A stretch of DNA of 43,314 nt from a virus, in the IMG/VR virus record IMGVR_UViG_3300025592_000025, positions 1 to 43,314 of that record. The stretch is one strand, 5' to 3'. A program made the translations under genes and the position numbers. Under the pieces are notes generated by a model. The model saw nothing but the letters and a program-made list of their open reading frames with translations. It searched no databases and was not told where the DNA came from. This document shows, piece by piece, positions 32,886 to 41,362 of the stretch. Each line of letters begins with the position of its first letter. The stretch's first letter is position 1.

Positions 32886-33172
32886 TGGCACAGGTGATAA
32901 AACTAAAAAGAAGCTCTGCTACAGGAGCAGTTCCTACTACTGGTAATTTAGTATTAGGGGAACTTGCTATGAATACCTATGAAGGTAAGATTTTTTTTGA
33001 AAAAAATGATGGATCTGCTTCAATACAAACAATATTAACAACAGACTCAAAAACTACAGGATCGATAGAATTAACAGGCGATGTTACCGCATCAAAATTT
33101 AGTGGTGATGGGTCAGCATTAACAAACGTGTCAGATCCAAATTCTGTAGTGTTTGGAATAGTTTTTGGATAA
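32885..33172 (+). CDS. Small fibre-family protein with AQVIKLKRSS N-terminus
   Basis: A 95-residue protein. AQVIKLKRSSATGAVPTTGN, then L-V-L-G-E-L-A-M-N-T-Y-E-G-K, is the typical head-domain opening of marine phage fibres, followed by one S-G-D-G-S-A-L-T-N-V unit and an abrupt end. Most relatives continue into long fibres, so this looks like an N-terminal adaptor or a shortened fibre. One-base overlap with the preceding stop. Confidence 0.5.
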   Translation: MAQVIKLKRSSATGAVPTTGNLVLGELAMNTYEGKIFFEKNDGSASIQTILTTDSKTTGSIELTGDVTASKFSGDGSALTNVSDPNSVVFGIVFG

Positions 33173-33185
33173 TAGGAGATTATAG

Positions 33186-33512
33186 ATGGCTAATACATTT
33201 AAAAATGCAGCAACAGGATCAAGTACAACATTACAAGCGATGTATACTTGTCCAGCAGCGACAACTGCGGTAGTACATGCAATTTATTTAAGTAATATTG
33301 ATGGTACTAATGCAGCTACTATAAATTTAAGTGTTAGTGGTAGTGCTACGTTTGAAGGCAGGACATATTTGTTAAAAACTGTAAATATACCCGCAGATTC
33401 TACAGTAGTTATTGAGAAACCAATCAATTTGGGAGCGGGGGATAAATTAGAAACTGAAGCTTCAGCAAACGGTGATATTGATGCGTTTGCAAGCATTTTG
33501 GAGATAACTTAA
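33186..33512 (+). CDS. Small beta-sandwich virion protein, hypothetical
   Basis: A 108-residue protein with strands such as VVHAIYLSNIDGTNAATINL and VNIPADSTVVIEKPINLGAG, resembling the small beta-sandwich accessory proteins often found beside phage fibres. TAGGAG precedes the ATG. It lacks the N-terminal anchors of its fibre neighbours. Probably a fibre-associated or decoration protein; no family is assigned. Confidence 0.5.
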   Translation: MANTFKNAATGSSTTLQAMYTCPAATTAVVHAIYLSNIDGTNAATINLSVSGSATFEGRTYLLKTVNIPADSTVVIEKPINLGAGDKLETEASANGDIDAFASILEIT

Positions 33513-33515
33513 TAA

Positions 33516-34226
33516 ATGTCTAGTATAAAATATATTGGTCAAGAACGATTTGATAGTAAAGTCACCGTCACTGATGGTGGCGCAGAAATAACTGGATCAA
33601 TTGATGTAGATGGTATTATAAAAGAGAGATTAAATTCCCTTATACCAACAATATTAGAAGGTCTTGTAGTACATTCAGATTCTTATAACGTTCTAGGGTC
33701 AAATGCTTTAACTACTGATGATGGTGAAGCAATTATATTTGATGTAGATTCATCCGATCATTCAATGTTTCCAGTAAGTGGTTCAGCTTTAAAAATTACA
33801 GGTGATGCGACGATTGACGGAAATTTATCTGCTACATTAACATTGCAAGATACTGTACCAACAGAGGATGATACATATGATTTGGGTAGTAGCACAAAAG
33901 AATGGAAAGATTTATATGTTGATGGAACTGCAAATATAGATTCGTTAGCTGTAACAGATGCATTTACATATGGAAGTACAACCTGGAATGAGACATCTGG
34001 TGTAAATGAACTTACAGGGTCGAGTTGGTCTTTTAAAGCAACATCTGGCTCAGGTGATTTATTTTCTATAACTAATACTGATGATGATATTGTGTTTAGG
34101 GTACAGGATTCAGTAGTTATTATGGCAGCGAGAGATACAACTCCTACAGCAGTATCAGGTGGACTGTTTTATTCAGGATCTGACCAATGGTTTCTTGGAT
34201 ATAAGACTTTTGGGAGTGCAAGTTAG
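33516..34226 (+). CDS. Fibre-like protein, medium length
   Basis: A 236-residue beta protein. It contains the Y-D-L-G-S-S-T-K-E-W-K-D-L-Y motif shared with the fibres at 30754 and 37373, and the opening S-I-K-Y-I-G-Q-E-R-F-D, a third N-terminal type in this locus. The C-terminus (PTAVSGGLFYSGSDQWFLGY) looks like a compact beta tip. Three bases separate it from the preceding stop. Confidence 0.55.
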   Translation: MSSIKYIGQERFDSKVTVTDGGAEITGSIDVDGIIKERLNSLIPTILEGLVVHSDSYNVLGSNALTTDDGEAIIFDVDSSDHSMFPVSGSALKITGDATIDGNLSATLTLQDTVPTEDDTYDLGSSTKEWKDLYVDGTANIDSLAVTDAFTYGSTTWNETSGVNELTGSSWSFKATSGSGDLFSITNTDDDIVFRVQDSVVIMAARDTTPTAVSGGLFYSGSDQWFLGYKTFGSAS

Positions 34227-34298
34227 ATGTTAGTAAAAGAAAAGTGGAATAGAAGAAAAGATTATTTAAAAAGATTATATTTATTAATGAACACATAA
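34227..34298 (+). CDS. Possible 23-residue basic reading frame
   Basis: Begins with ATG directly after the preceding stop (TAG-ATG) and encodes a Lys/Arg/Leu-rich peptide (MLVKEKWNRRKDYLKRL and six more residues). It contains the promoter-like element at 34277 and has no clear ribosome binding site, so coding status is doubtful. Confidence 0.2.
   Translation: MLVKEKWNRRKDYLKRLYLLMNT
34277..34284 (+). promoter_or_regulatory. ATATTTAT element, candidate late promoter for the 34327 fibre gene
   Basis: ATATTTAT followed by TAATG, 50 bases before the ATG at 34327; AGAGGAGA (34313-34320) lies between as ribosome binding site. Confidence 0.5.
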
Positions 34299-34326
34299 AC
34301 TAACAAGTTTATAGAGGAGAAATTAA

Positions 34327-36588
34327 ATGGCAACATGGAGAAAAGTACTAGTATCAGGAAGCGCAGCAGTATTATCAACTGTAACTAGTGATGCCGCCAT
34401 AACCGCAGGAACCAGTTTTGTAATTGGTAGTGCGGATATTAATGAAACCGATTTAGAAAAGATCGATGGTATAACTAATGGAGCGGGTGCCGCTAATAAA
34501 GCACTTGTTCTTGATGGGAATGCAGACATTGCTTCCGGAGTACGAAATATAACAATAACAGGAACACTTTCCGATGGTAATTATACCTTTGATACGAGTG
34601 GAAATGTAACTGGTTTAGGAACAGTTGGTTCAGGTAATATTACCTCAACTGGTACTATACAAGGTACAACTATTACAGCAACAACAGCTTTTGCTCCTGA
34701 TGCATCGGATGGTGCAGCTTTAGGAACATCAGCTTTAGAATTTTCAGATTTATTTTTAGCAGACGGCGCTGTATTATCTCTAGGCGATGGTGGCGCTGAT
34801 GTTACGTTTACACACGTTGCCGATACAGGAGTTCTTTTGAATTCCACAAACAAAATACAATTTAATGACTCTTCACAATATATTGGTGCTTCAAGTGCCG
34901 CAGATTTAGATATAGCTGCCACAACCGATGTTAATATCGATGCTACAACGCTTGATGTTAATGCTGCGTTGGATGTGTCAGGTGCGACAACTCTTAATGG
35001 AGCAGTTACTCTTGGAAATGCTACTGGTGATGATATTACAAATACTGGTAGATGGGTTGGAGATTTTGTTCCCAAGTCCGATAGTGCTATTGATTTAGGA
35101 ACTTCTACATTACAATTCGCAGAAGCTCATATTGATACAGGCTATATAGATGCAATTACTGTAACGGGAACTTCTACACTTTCTACAGTTGATATTAATG
35201 GTGGAGCAATTGATGGAGTAACCATTGGTGCAGCATCAGCAGGCGCTGGTACATTTGCAGCAACAGTTGCAACTACTTTAAGTAACGCTTCTGCAGTAGA
35301 ATCTTCACATTTAACTGGTTCATTTACTGGTTCATTTGTTGGAGATGGTAGTAATTTAACAGGAGTAGCTCAAGATATTGAATTATTAAATGCATATGGA
35401 GCAGCAACGTTGCATCAGACACAAGATAAATTATTAATATCTGATAATGGAACTGAAAAAAGTATTACATTCTCAAATTTTGAAGATAGTATATTTGCAA
35501 ATATAAGTGGAGACGCTACAATAGCAGCAGGTGGAGCCTTAACATTGGCTAGTAATTCAGTATCACAAGCTCAATTAGATGATGATGCTGTGGGAGCAGA
35601 TGAGTTGGCAGCCAATGCCGTAGTAAATGCCTCAATTGCTTCAGGTGCAGCTATTGATATGGATAAGTTGGATGGTGATTCTTTAGCAGGTACTTTAACA
35701 GATTTTGCTCAAGATGATTTAGTTATCTTATCAGATACAGATGATTCAGGTGATTTAAAGAAAATGACAACATCAAATTTTGAAGATGCAATTTTTGGAA
35801 ATGTTAGTGGTGATGCAGCTATAGCAGCAGGTGGTGCTTTAACAATAGCAGCAGGTGCAGTTGAAGGTTCAATGTTAAATGATAATATAATTTCTGGACA
35901 AAGTGCTTTGGGAAGTGCAACAATAGCACAAGCTGACACGTTTATGATGGATGATGGTCCAGGTACTGTTAAAAAAGTAACATTCTCAAACTTTGAGGAT
36001 TCAATTTTTGGAAATATTAGTAGTGAAGCAACTGTAGCAGCTGGTGGAGCAATAACTCTAGCAGCAACTAACACTAGTTTGACAACATTAGCGAATCTAA
36101 CTACCGCAGGCGCATTAGATGCGGGTTCGATTACAACTAATTTTGGAGCTATTAATAATGGTGCTTCCGGTATTACAACATCAGGAACAATAGCAGCAGG
36201 CACATTGACTGTAAGTGCAAATGCAACGATAGAGGGTGATTTAACCGTAAATGGTACAACTACAACATTAGCAACTACGAATTTGGCAGTACAAGATGCT
36301 TTTATATTCACGGCAACTGGTTCAGCGGCTTCAAATGTAGATGGTGGTTTGATTGTACAAGAAGGTGCTTCAGTCGATAGTGGTTCAGCGATATATCATG
36401 ATACTGGAGATAACAGATGGTCAGTAGCTAAAGGTATTGCATCTTCTGCTACCGCAGTAACCGCATTAGAACATGTAGTTACTGTAAAACAGTTAGGTGA
36501 TAATGATGATCCAGTATCAGGTGATAAAGAGTATGGAGCTGGAGAAATGGCAATAAATTCAGATGGAACTATTTGGATTTTTAGTTAA
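34327..36588 (+). CDS. Modular fibre protein with W-R-K-V-L-V-S-G-S N-terminus
   Basis: A 753-residue Ala/Thr/Ser/Gly/Asp-rich beta fibre. The anchor ATWRKVLVSGSAAVLST matches the genes at 32643 and 36986. Internally it has three copies of an S-N-F-E-D-S/A-I-F-G/A-N-I/V-S-G unit followed by A-A-G-G-A-L/I-T, one V-G-D-G-S-N-L-T-G, and a G-D-L-T-V-N-G-T-T-T-T-L module ending in the D-N-R-W turn. A segment (34561-34629) is nearly the same as 38693-38761 in the fibre at 37373. No C-terminal chaperone is visible. Adsorption-fibre function is inferred. Confidence 0.65.
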   Translation: MATWRKVLVSGSAAVLSTVTSDAAITAGTSFVIGSADINETDLEKIDGITNGAGAANKALVLDGNADIASGVRNITITGTLSDGNYTFDTSGNVTGLGTVGSGNITSTGTIQGTTITATTAFAPDASDGAALGTSALEFSDLFLADGAVLSLGDGGADVTFTHVADTGVLLNSTNKIQFNDSSQYIGASSAADLDIAATTDVNIDATTLDVNAALDVSGATTLNGAVTLGNATGDDITNTGRWVGDFVPKSDSAIDLGTSTLQFAEAHIDTGYIDAITVTGTSTLSTVDINGGAIDGVTIGAASAGAGTFAATVATTLSNASAVESSHLTGSFTGSFVGDGSNLTGVAQDIELLNAYGAATLHQTQDKLLISDNGTEKSITFSNFEDSIFANISGDATIAAGGALTLASNSVSQAQLDDDAVGADELAANAVVNASIASGAAIDMDKLDGDSLAGTLTDFAQDDLVILSDTDDSGDLKKMTTSNFEDAIFGNVSGDAAIAAGGALTIAAGAVEGSMLNDNIISGQSALGSATIAQADTFMMDDGPGTVKKVTFSNFEDSIFGNISSEATVAAGGAITLAATNTSLTTLANLTTAGALDAGSITTNFGAINNGASGITTSGTIAAGTLTVSANATIEGDLTVNGTTTTLATTNLAVQDAFIFTATGSAASNVDGGLIVQEGASVDSGSAIYHDTGDNRWSVAKGIASSATAVTALEHVVTVKQLGDNDDPVSGDKEYGAGEMAINSDGTIWIFS

Positions 36589-36612
36589 AATTATATAAAA
36601 TAGAGGTCATAA

Positions 36613-36903
36613 ATGGCGTTAAGATCAGGTAAAACTCGAGTATTGGTTGATGAAGCAGCCAAGTTCGGTAAAAAGGAAATTGAATTTTTGTTAACTTTAA
36701 TACAAGAATCAATGGTTCCAGGTAAATTTTTACAACAGGCAATGGATGTTGTGGTTAAATTGAGAAATCAATATAAATTACTTGATAAACCTATATGGGA
36801 TGTCAAGAAAACAATGTCGATTGAAGAAGAAGTAAAAGAAAGAGCTAAAGCGGCCCTCAAAGAAAAAGAGGGAGAGCTTTGGATAAGAGAAAAAGAAGAA
36901 TGA
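36613..36903 (+). CDS. Small helical protein between fibre genes, hypothetical
   Basis: A 96-residue, mostly helical protein (FGKKEIEFLLTLIQESM, then a Lys/Glu-rich C-terminus), quite unlike the beta fibres around it. It could be a fibre-assembly chaperone or a tail protein, but no motif decides. AGAGG (36602-36606) precedes the ATG. Its stop overlaps the ATG of a 24-codon frame (ATGA). Confidence 0.55.
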   Translation: MALRSGKTRVLVDEAAKFGKKEIEFLLTLIQESMVPGKFLQQAMDVVVKLRNQYKLLDKPIWDVKKTMSIEEEVKERAKAALKEKEGELWIREKEE

Positions 36904-36974
36904 CGCTTAATGGTTGGCCTATCTCTTGGCAGATGATGGGAAGTGGGCTCGAAAGAGTATCCAACCGCGATTGA
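36900..36974 (+). CDS. Possible 24-residue protein coupled to the preceding gene
   Basis: The ATG overlaps the stop of the preceding gene (ATGA) and the frame runs MTLNGWPISWQMMGSGLERV and four more residues. It fills most of the 82-base gap before the fibre at 36986, uses balanced non-AT-rich codons and ends just before that gene's GGGAAG site. Size precludes a family call. The same bases can also fold (GGTTGG at 36912 with CCAACC at 36961), so an RNA element is the alternative. Confidence 0.35.
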   Translation: MTLNGWPISWQMMGSGLERVSNRD

Positions 36975-36985
36975 GGGAAGAATAA

Positions 36986-37360
36986 ATGCCAAATTGGAAA
37001 AAAGTCATAATATCTGGTTCAGATGCTATTGTTTCGTCTTTATCTACAAGTGGGACGATTACAAATGCATCGGCAGTAGGAGCTTCACATTTAACAGGAT
37101 CCTTTACAGGGTCTTATCAAGGTGATGGAAGTAATTTGACTGGAATCGAAGCTGGTATATTTGCAGCAACAGGTTCAATCCAAGCTACCACAAATACAGT
37201 ACAGGTTACTGGGTCTTTAAGTGTAGATGGCACAATTCAGGAAGCAGGATTTACAATTCCAGGATTGATAGAGAAGATGGTGGTGGATAGTTCTAGTACC
37301 TCAATAATAGATTTTACAACTATAACAAATGATGATGGCGAATTATTAGTAGCTAATTAA
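36986..37360 (+). CDS. Short fibre-family protein with W-K-K-V-I-I-S-G-S N-terminus
   Basis: A 124-residue protein with the anchor PNWKKVIISGSDAIVSSL, then ASHLTGSFTGSYQGDGSNLT (the same segment occurs inside the fibre at 34327), and a short helical/beta end. It looks like a fibre head domain without a shaft. GGGAAG gives its ribosome binding site. The S74-bearing fibre follows 12 bases later, so the two may assemble together. Confidence 0.55.
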   Translation: MPNWKKVIISGSDAIVSSLSTSGTITNASAVGASHLTGSFTGSYQGDGSNLTGIEAGIFAATGSIQATTNTVQVTGSLSVDGTIQEAGFTIPGLIEKMVVDSSSTSIIDFTTITNDDGELLVAN

Positions 37361-37372
37361 AGGGAAAGAACA

Positions 37373-40300
37373 ATGGCAAAAACACATAGTAGTTTAACAG
37401 GCGCAGATTTACATGATAATAAAGGTATAGGAGTAGAGACTTCTGCTAACTTTATGACTATCAGCCAATCTACAAATATTTTAAGTGCAAGTGCAGCATC
37501 AACTGCATCATTTGGTAGGTTTGAAGGATCTGGAGACTCACATTTTAGTGGTTCGGTATCATTTGGTGGAAACATGACTTTTGGAGATTCGGCATCAGAT
37601 TCAGTTTCTATAACTGCTGATTTAACTTCACATTTAATACCAAACGCAGACGCTACTTATGATTTAGGTTCAACTGCTCAAGGATGGAATGATTTACATT
37701 TAGGTAGTGGGGGAGTTATTAATTTAGATGGTGGTGATGTAACTCTTACACATAGTGCTAATACAATTACAGTTGCAGGCGGTACTTTTGCCGCAGCTGC
37801 TATAACTGGTACAACAATTGACGCCACAACAGATTTTACAATAGGTTCAACGGTTATTACAGACGACTCAATTGTGATGACACCATCAACAAGTGATACG
37901 ATTACTTTTAGTGGAGCTACCAATGGTGCATTGGCTATTACTACAGTTGATGATGCAGCCGCAGCAGCAAACATAACAATTACAGCAGATGGTACAGTAG
38001 ATATTAATTCAGCAGGACTAATGACATTAGATTCAGGTGGTAATATTGCTCTTGAACCAGCCGGGGGTTCTCACATCAAACTCGATGATGTCATTCAAGT
38101 TGATTCTGGTGTAGTAACAGGAGCAACATCTATTACATCTACCGCTTTTGTAGGTGATATAACAGGTGATGTTACTGGTAATACAAGTGGAACAGCATTA
38201 ACAGTTACACAAGCAGCACAATCTGCAATTACTTCACTTGGAACTTTAACTACCTTATCTGTTGACAATATTACTATAAATGGAAATACCATATCTTCAA
38301 CTGCTGGAACAGATTTAAATATTACACCATTAGCAGGACAACAAATTGTTCTTGATGGAGCGATTGTTGTAGATGCTGGTGTAGTAACAGGAGCAACATC
38401 TATTACATCGACAGATTTAATTGGTACTAACATTGATGGTATACTTGGTGCTGACACAGCCCGTGCAATTACTGCTACTACAATTGGTTGTGGAGCAATA
38501 ACTTCAACTGGCAATTTAGCAGTAACAGGTACAATCACAGGAGATACTTCATTAACACTTGATACTACGACTTTAACAACCGCAGAGTTAGGTGTTTTGG
38601 ATAGTGTAACTGCTGGAACGGCTGCAGCGAGTAAAGCATTAGTACTAGATGCATCAAAAGATATAGGAACAATTCGAAATTTAACAATAGATGGTACTTT
38701 TTCAGATGGAAACTATACATTTGATACGAGTGGAAATGTAAGTGGTTTAGGAACAGTTGGTTGTGGAGCAATAACTACATCGGGTAATTTAGCAGTAACA
38801 GGTACAATTACAGGAGATACTTCATTAACACTTGATACTACGACTTTAACAACTGCAGAGTTAGGTGTTTTGGATAGTGTGACTGCTGGAACCGCCGCGG
38901 CGAGTAAAGCATTAGTACTAGATGGTAGTAAAAACATAGCTACTATCGGAACAGTTGGTTGTGGAGCAATTACATCAACTGGAAATAGTTCATTTGCTGG
39001 TGGAGTGACGGTCGGAGGAGATTTTACCGTAAATGGCTCTACTGTAACGGTTGATGCCACTACATTAAATGTAGCAGACAAAAATATTACGATTGCTAGT
39101 GGAAGTACAAGTTCTGCAACAATGGATGGAGCAGGATTAAATTTTGGTCTTGATGCAGCGGTAGCTCAGTTAGCGTATCGACATAGTGATACAACTTTAA
39201 CCTCAAGTGTAGATTTAGGAGCACCTCAATTTCATTCAAGTATTGCAACAGGTACTGCACCATTAACAGTTCAATCAACAACTGTAGTTGCTAATCTTAA
39301 CGCAGCTACTGTTGCTGGTAAAACTATGGCAGAACCAGGAGCCATTGGTGGGACTACAGCCGCTGCTGGTACATTTACAGATTTAACTGCTACTGCAAAC
39401 ATTGATATTGATGATTCTGGTGGTGATGGAGCAATGGATGGTGTTATTATTGGGGCAGCTACAGCAGCCTCAGCTACATTTACAACCGTTAATGCAACTA
39501 CATTCGATGCAACAACAGATTTCACTATTGACGGATTGGTATTAACTGCAGACACTATCACAAATGACGCAGCTTTATCAGTTGTGTCAACTGGACTAAC
39601 GCTTGATGCATCTTTAGATATTGCATTATCTGCAGACGGTGGAAATGTTACGATGGATGATGGTACAACCACAGCCTTTGACTTTAATGTTGATGATGTA
39701 GAATTAAAGATTCATGATGACGCACAGGTGGCAAATTACGCATCAATAGCAGTTGGTGATAACGGTGCTACAACTTTCACTACAGTTGATGCAGATGCAG
39801 CCGCAGCTAATTTACAAATTACCGCTGATGGAACAGCCGAGTTGGCAGGGACGACAGTTACATTAGATTCTGGTACAAATGTTGTTCTTTCTCCAGCCGA
39901 TGGTTCTCACATCAAACTCGATGATGTCATTCAAGTTGATTCTGGTGTAGTAACAGGAGCAACATCTATTACATCAACTGCGTTTGTAGGTGATATAACT
40001 GGAGATGTTACTGGTACTTCAGATTTAGTAACTATAACTGATAAATCAGATAGTGTAAATTATGACGTATTATTTGGTAATAGTACAAGTGCAGTGTATG
40101 ATGATACAGGAACATTAACTTATAATCCAGGTACAGCAACATTGTCAGCAACAAGTGCTTCAATTACTTATATATCAGCAAGTAAGGTTGAAGTTGACTC
40201 TACCTCATTAACAATTGGTGGAACTGCACTTACTAAGACGATTTTAGATAATCTTCAAAGTACAAGTGGTACAAATACTGGTGACCAAAATACATTCTTG

Positions 40301-40966
40301 ACTGTAGTATCGGATAGTGGAACTGCAACTGCAGATGCCACAGGAGATGCACTTTCAATATTGGGTGGAACAGGAATTACTACTGCAGTTGATTATGGTA
40401 CTGATGCAGTAACAATTACAAGTGCAATTACAGCAGGTGATGGTTTAACTTTAAATACCGCAGATATAGATATAGATGCAGCACAAACCACTATTACATC
40501 TATTATAAATAACGGTTTATCAATAGGTGGTTATGCTTCACATCAACTTATTGATTTCTCAGCAGACGATATGATAAAAGTTTCGGTTAATAATGTTGCT
40601 GATGAATTTAGATTCGCTGCTGGTGGTACATTTCATGCAAACTCTGATGTTGTAGCGTATTCTTCAACAGTAGCATCTGATATGAATTTGAAAGAGAATA
40701 TTACAGATATGAAATATGGTTTAGATACTGTGATGCAACTTCGTGGTGTTGAGTATGATTGGAAACGAGAAGATATGGGGCATGATGTTGGTGTGTTAGC
40801 ACAAGAAGTTGAATCAGTCATCCCTGAAATTGTGAAGGAACATGAAGGATTGCAGGGAAGACCAAAATTTAAAGCAGTGGATTATAATAAGTTAGTTCCT
40901 GTTTTGATAGAATCTATTAAAGAACTTAAATCACAAATTGATGAATTAAAACTAATCAAGAATTAA
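37373..40966 (+). CDS. Long fibre protein with C-terminal S74 intramolecular chaperone
   Basis: A 1197-residue beta fibre, the longest in this locus. The shaft contains Y-D-L-G-S-T-A-Q-G-W-N-D-L, a G-D-F-T-V-N-G-S-T-V-T-V module, and internal duplications (115-base pair and about 167-base pair, listed separately). The end is a Peptidase_S74 chaperone: SDMNLKENI with Ser1102 and Lys1107 at the expected autocleavage site, then GVLAQEVESVIPEIV and a C-terminal coiled coil (LIESIKELKSQIDELKLIKN). In this family the chaperone trimerises and folds the fibre, then cuts itself off, so a mature chain of about 1101 residues is expected. Host-adsorption function is inferred from the architecture. Confidence 0.8.
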   Translation: MAKTHSSLTGADLHDNKGIGVETSANFMTISQSTNILSASAASTASFGRFEGSGDSHFSGSVSFGGNMTFGDSASDSVSITADLTSHLIPNADATYDLGSTAQGWNDLHLGSGGVINLDGGDVTLTHSANTITVAGGTFAAAAITGTTIDATTDFTIGSTVITDDSIVMTPSTSDTITFSGATNGALAITTVDDAAAAANITITADGTVDINSAGLMTLDSGGNIALEPAGGSHIKLDDVIQVDSGVVTGATSITSTAFVGDITGDVTGNTSGTALTVTQAAQSAITSLGTLTTLSVDNITINGNTISSTAGTDLNITPLAGQQIVLDGAIVVDAGVVTGATSITSTDLIGTNIDGILGADTARAITATTIGCGAITSTGNLAVTGTITGDTSLTLDTTTLTTAELGVLDSVTAGTAAASKALVLDASKDIGTIRNLTIDGTFSDGNYTFDTSGNVSGLGTVGCGAITTSGNLAVTGTITGDTSLTLDTTTLTTAELGVLDSVTAGTAAASKALVLDGSKNIATIGTVGCGAITSTGNSSFAGGVTVGGDFTVNGSTVTVDATTLNVADKNITIASGSTSSATMDGAGLNFGLDAAVAQLAYRHSDTTLTSSVDLGAPQFHSSIATGTAPLTVQSTTVVANLNAATVAGKTMAEPGAIGGTTAAAGTFTDLTATANIDIDDSGGDGAMDGVIIGAATAASATFTTVNATTFDATTDFTIDGLVLTADTITNDAALSVVSTGLTLDASLDIALSADGGNVTMDDGTTTAFDFNVDDVELKIHDDAQVANYASIAVGDNGATTFTTVDADAAAANLQITADGTAELAGTTVTLDSGTNVVLSPADGSHIKLDDVIQVDSGVVTGATSITSTAFVGDITGDVTGTSDLVTITDKSDSVNYDVLFGNSTSAVYDDTGTLTYNPGTATLSATSASITYISASKVEVDSTSLTIGGTALTKTILDNLQSTSGTNTGDQNTFLTVVSDSGTATADATGDALSILGGTGITTAVDYGTDAVTITSAITAGDGLTLNTADIDIDAAQTTITSIINNGLSIGGYASHQLIDFSADDMIKVSVNNVADEFRFAAGGTFHANSDVVAYSSTVASDMNLKENITDMKYGLDTVMQLRGVEYDWKREDMGHDVGVLAQEVESVIPEIVKEHEGLQGRPKFKAVDYNKLVPVLIESIKELKSQIDELKLIKN
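38066..38180 (+). repeat. Fibre internal repeat A, copy 1
   Basis: 115 bases matching 39902-40016; the first 74 bases (38066-38139) are identical. It encodes a G-S-H-I-K-L-D-D-V-I-Q-V-D-S-G-V-V-T-G-A segment. A shorter 34-base match occurs at 38376-38409. Confidence 0.85.
38484..38650 (+). repeat. Fibre internal repeat B, copy 1
   Basis: About 167 bases nearly identical to 38757-38923, 273 bases downstream; the last 135 bases (from 38516) match best. It encodes A-V-T-G-T-I-T-G-D-T-S-L-T-L and the following shaft strands up to K-A-L-V-L-D. Confidence 0.85.
38757..38923 (+). repeat. Fibre internal repeat B, copy 2
   Basis: Second copy of the 38484-38650 unit. Differences are scattered, mostly synonymous. 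A further partial copy of its start lies around 38951. Confidence 0.85.
39902..40016 (+). repeat. Fibre internal repeat A, copy 2
   Basis: Second copy of 38066-38180, 1836 bases downstream in the same gene and frame. Perfect identity over the first 74 bases despite third-position freedom suggests recent duplication or gene conversion. Confidence 0.85.
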
Positions 40967-41049
40967 AATTGTTATTTGAATAAATTTAACGATATATATA
41001 CTTGATACATAAATTAACTATTAACTAAGACAAAATAGGAGTTATAAAC

Positions 41050-41343
41050 ATGCCTGAAACGGAAACTAAAACTAAAGAAGTTAAGATTGCTGAAGAAGAA
41101 ACTACAAAAATTAGAGAATTACAAAGTCGTTATACACAAGTTACAGTAAATCTTGGACAAGTAACAATAGCTTCTGAGAGATTGCAAGAAAATTTGGATT
41201 CTTTGGATACTCAAAAAGAAGAATTGTTAGCGCAACATGCAACTGCTCAAGAAGATGAGAGAAAACTTGTTGACGACCTAACTGCTAAGTATGGAATTGG
41301 AAATTTAGACCTAGATACCGGTATTTTTACACCGAATGAGTAA
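41050..41343 (+). CDS. Small coiled-coil protein before the tail sheath, hypothetical
   Basis: A 97-residue acidic helical protein. Residues about 15-80 have strong heptad patterning (ERLQENLDSLDTQKEELL), followed by a compact KYGIGNLDLDTGIFTPNE tail. The length and position between the fibres and gp18 suggest a tail or fibre-assembly accessory; no family is recognised. TAGGAG (41035-41040) precedes the ATG. Confidence 0.55.
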   Translation: MPETETKTKEVKIAEEETTKIRELQSRYTQVTVNLGQVTIASERLQENLDSLDTQKEELLAQHATAQEDERKLVDDLTAKYGIGNLDLDTGIFTPNE

Positions 41344-41362
41344 CTTTTGGGATTTTAATTTT

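Noticed and set aside
34581-35075. Reverse-strand open frames in the fibre genes (also 35709-36311, 38095-38538, 39271-39672)
   Set aside because: Val/Pro/Ala-rich shadows of Thr/Ala/Gly-rich fibre codons; no starts with ribosome binding sites and no recognisable domains.
36912-36966. Possible hammerhead-type ribozyme (CAGATGA and GAAA boxes)
   Set aside because: CAGATGA deviates from the essential CUGAUGA core, GAAA sits in a terminal loop, and the three required stems do not assemble around the boxes.
36943-37125. 60-residue frame overlapping the start of the fibre at 36986
   Set aside because: Out of frame with the clearly conserved W-K-K-V-I-I-S-G-S fibre start and without similarity to anything in the window.
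37373-40966. Diversity-generating retroelement acting on the fibre gene
   Set aside because: No reverse transcriptase gene is in the window, and differences between repeat copies are not confined to adenine positions.
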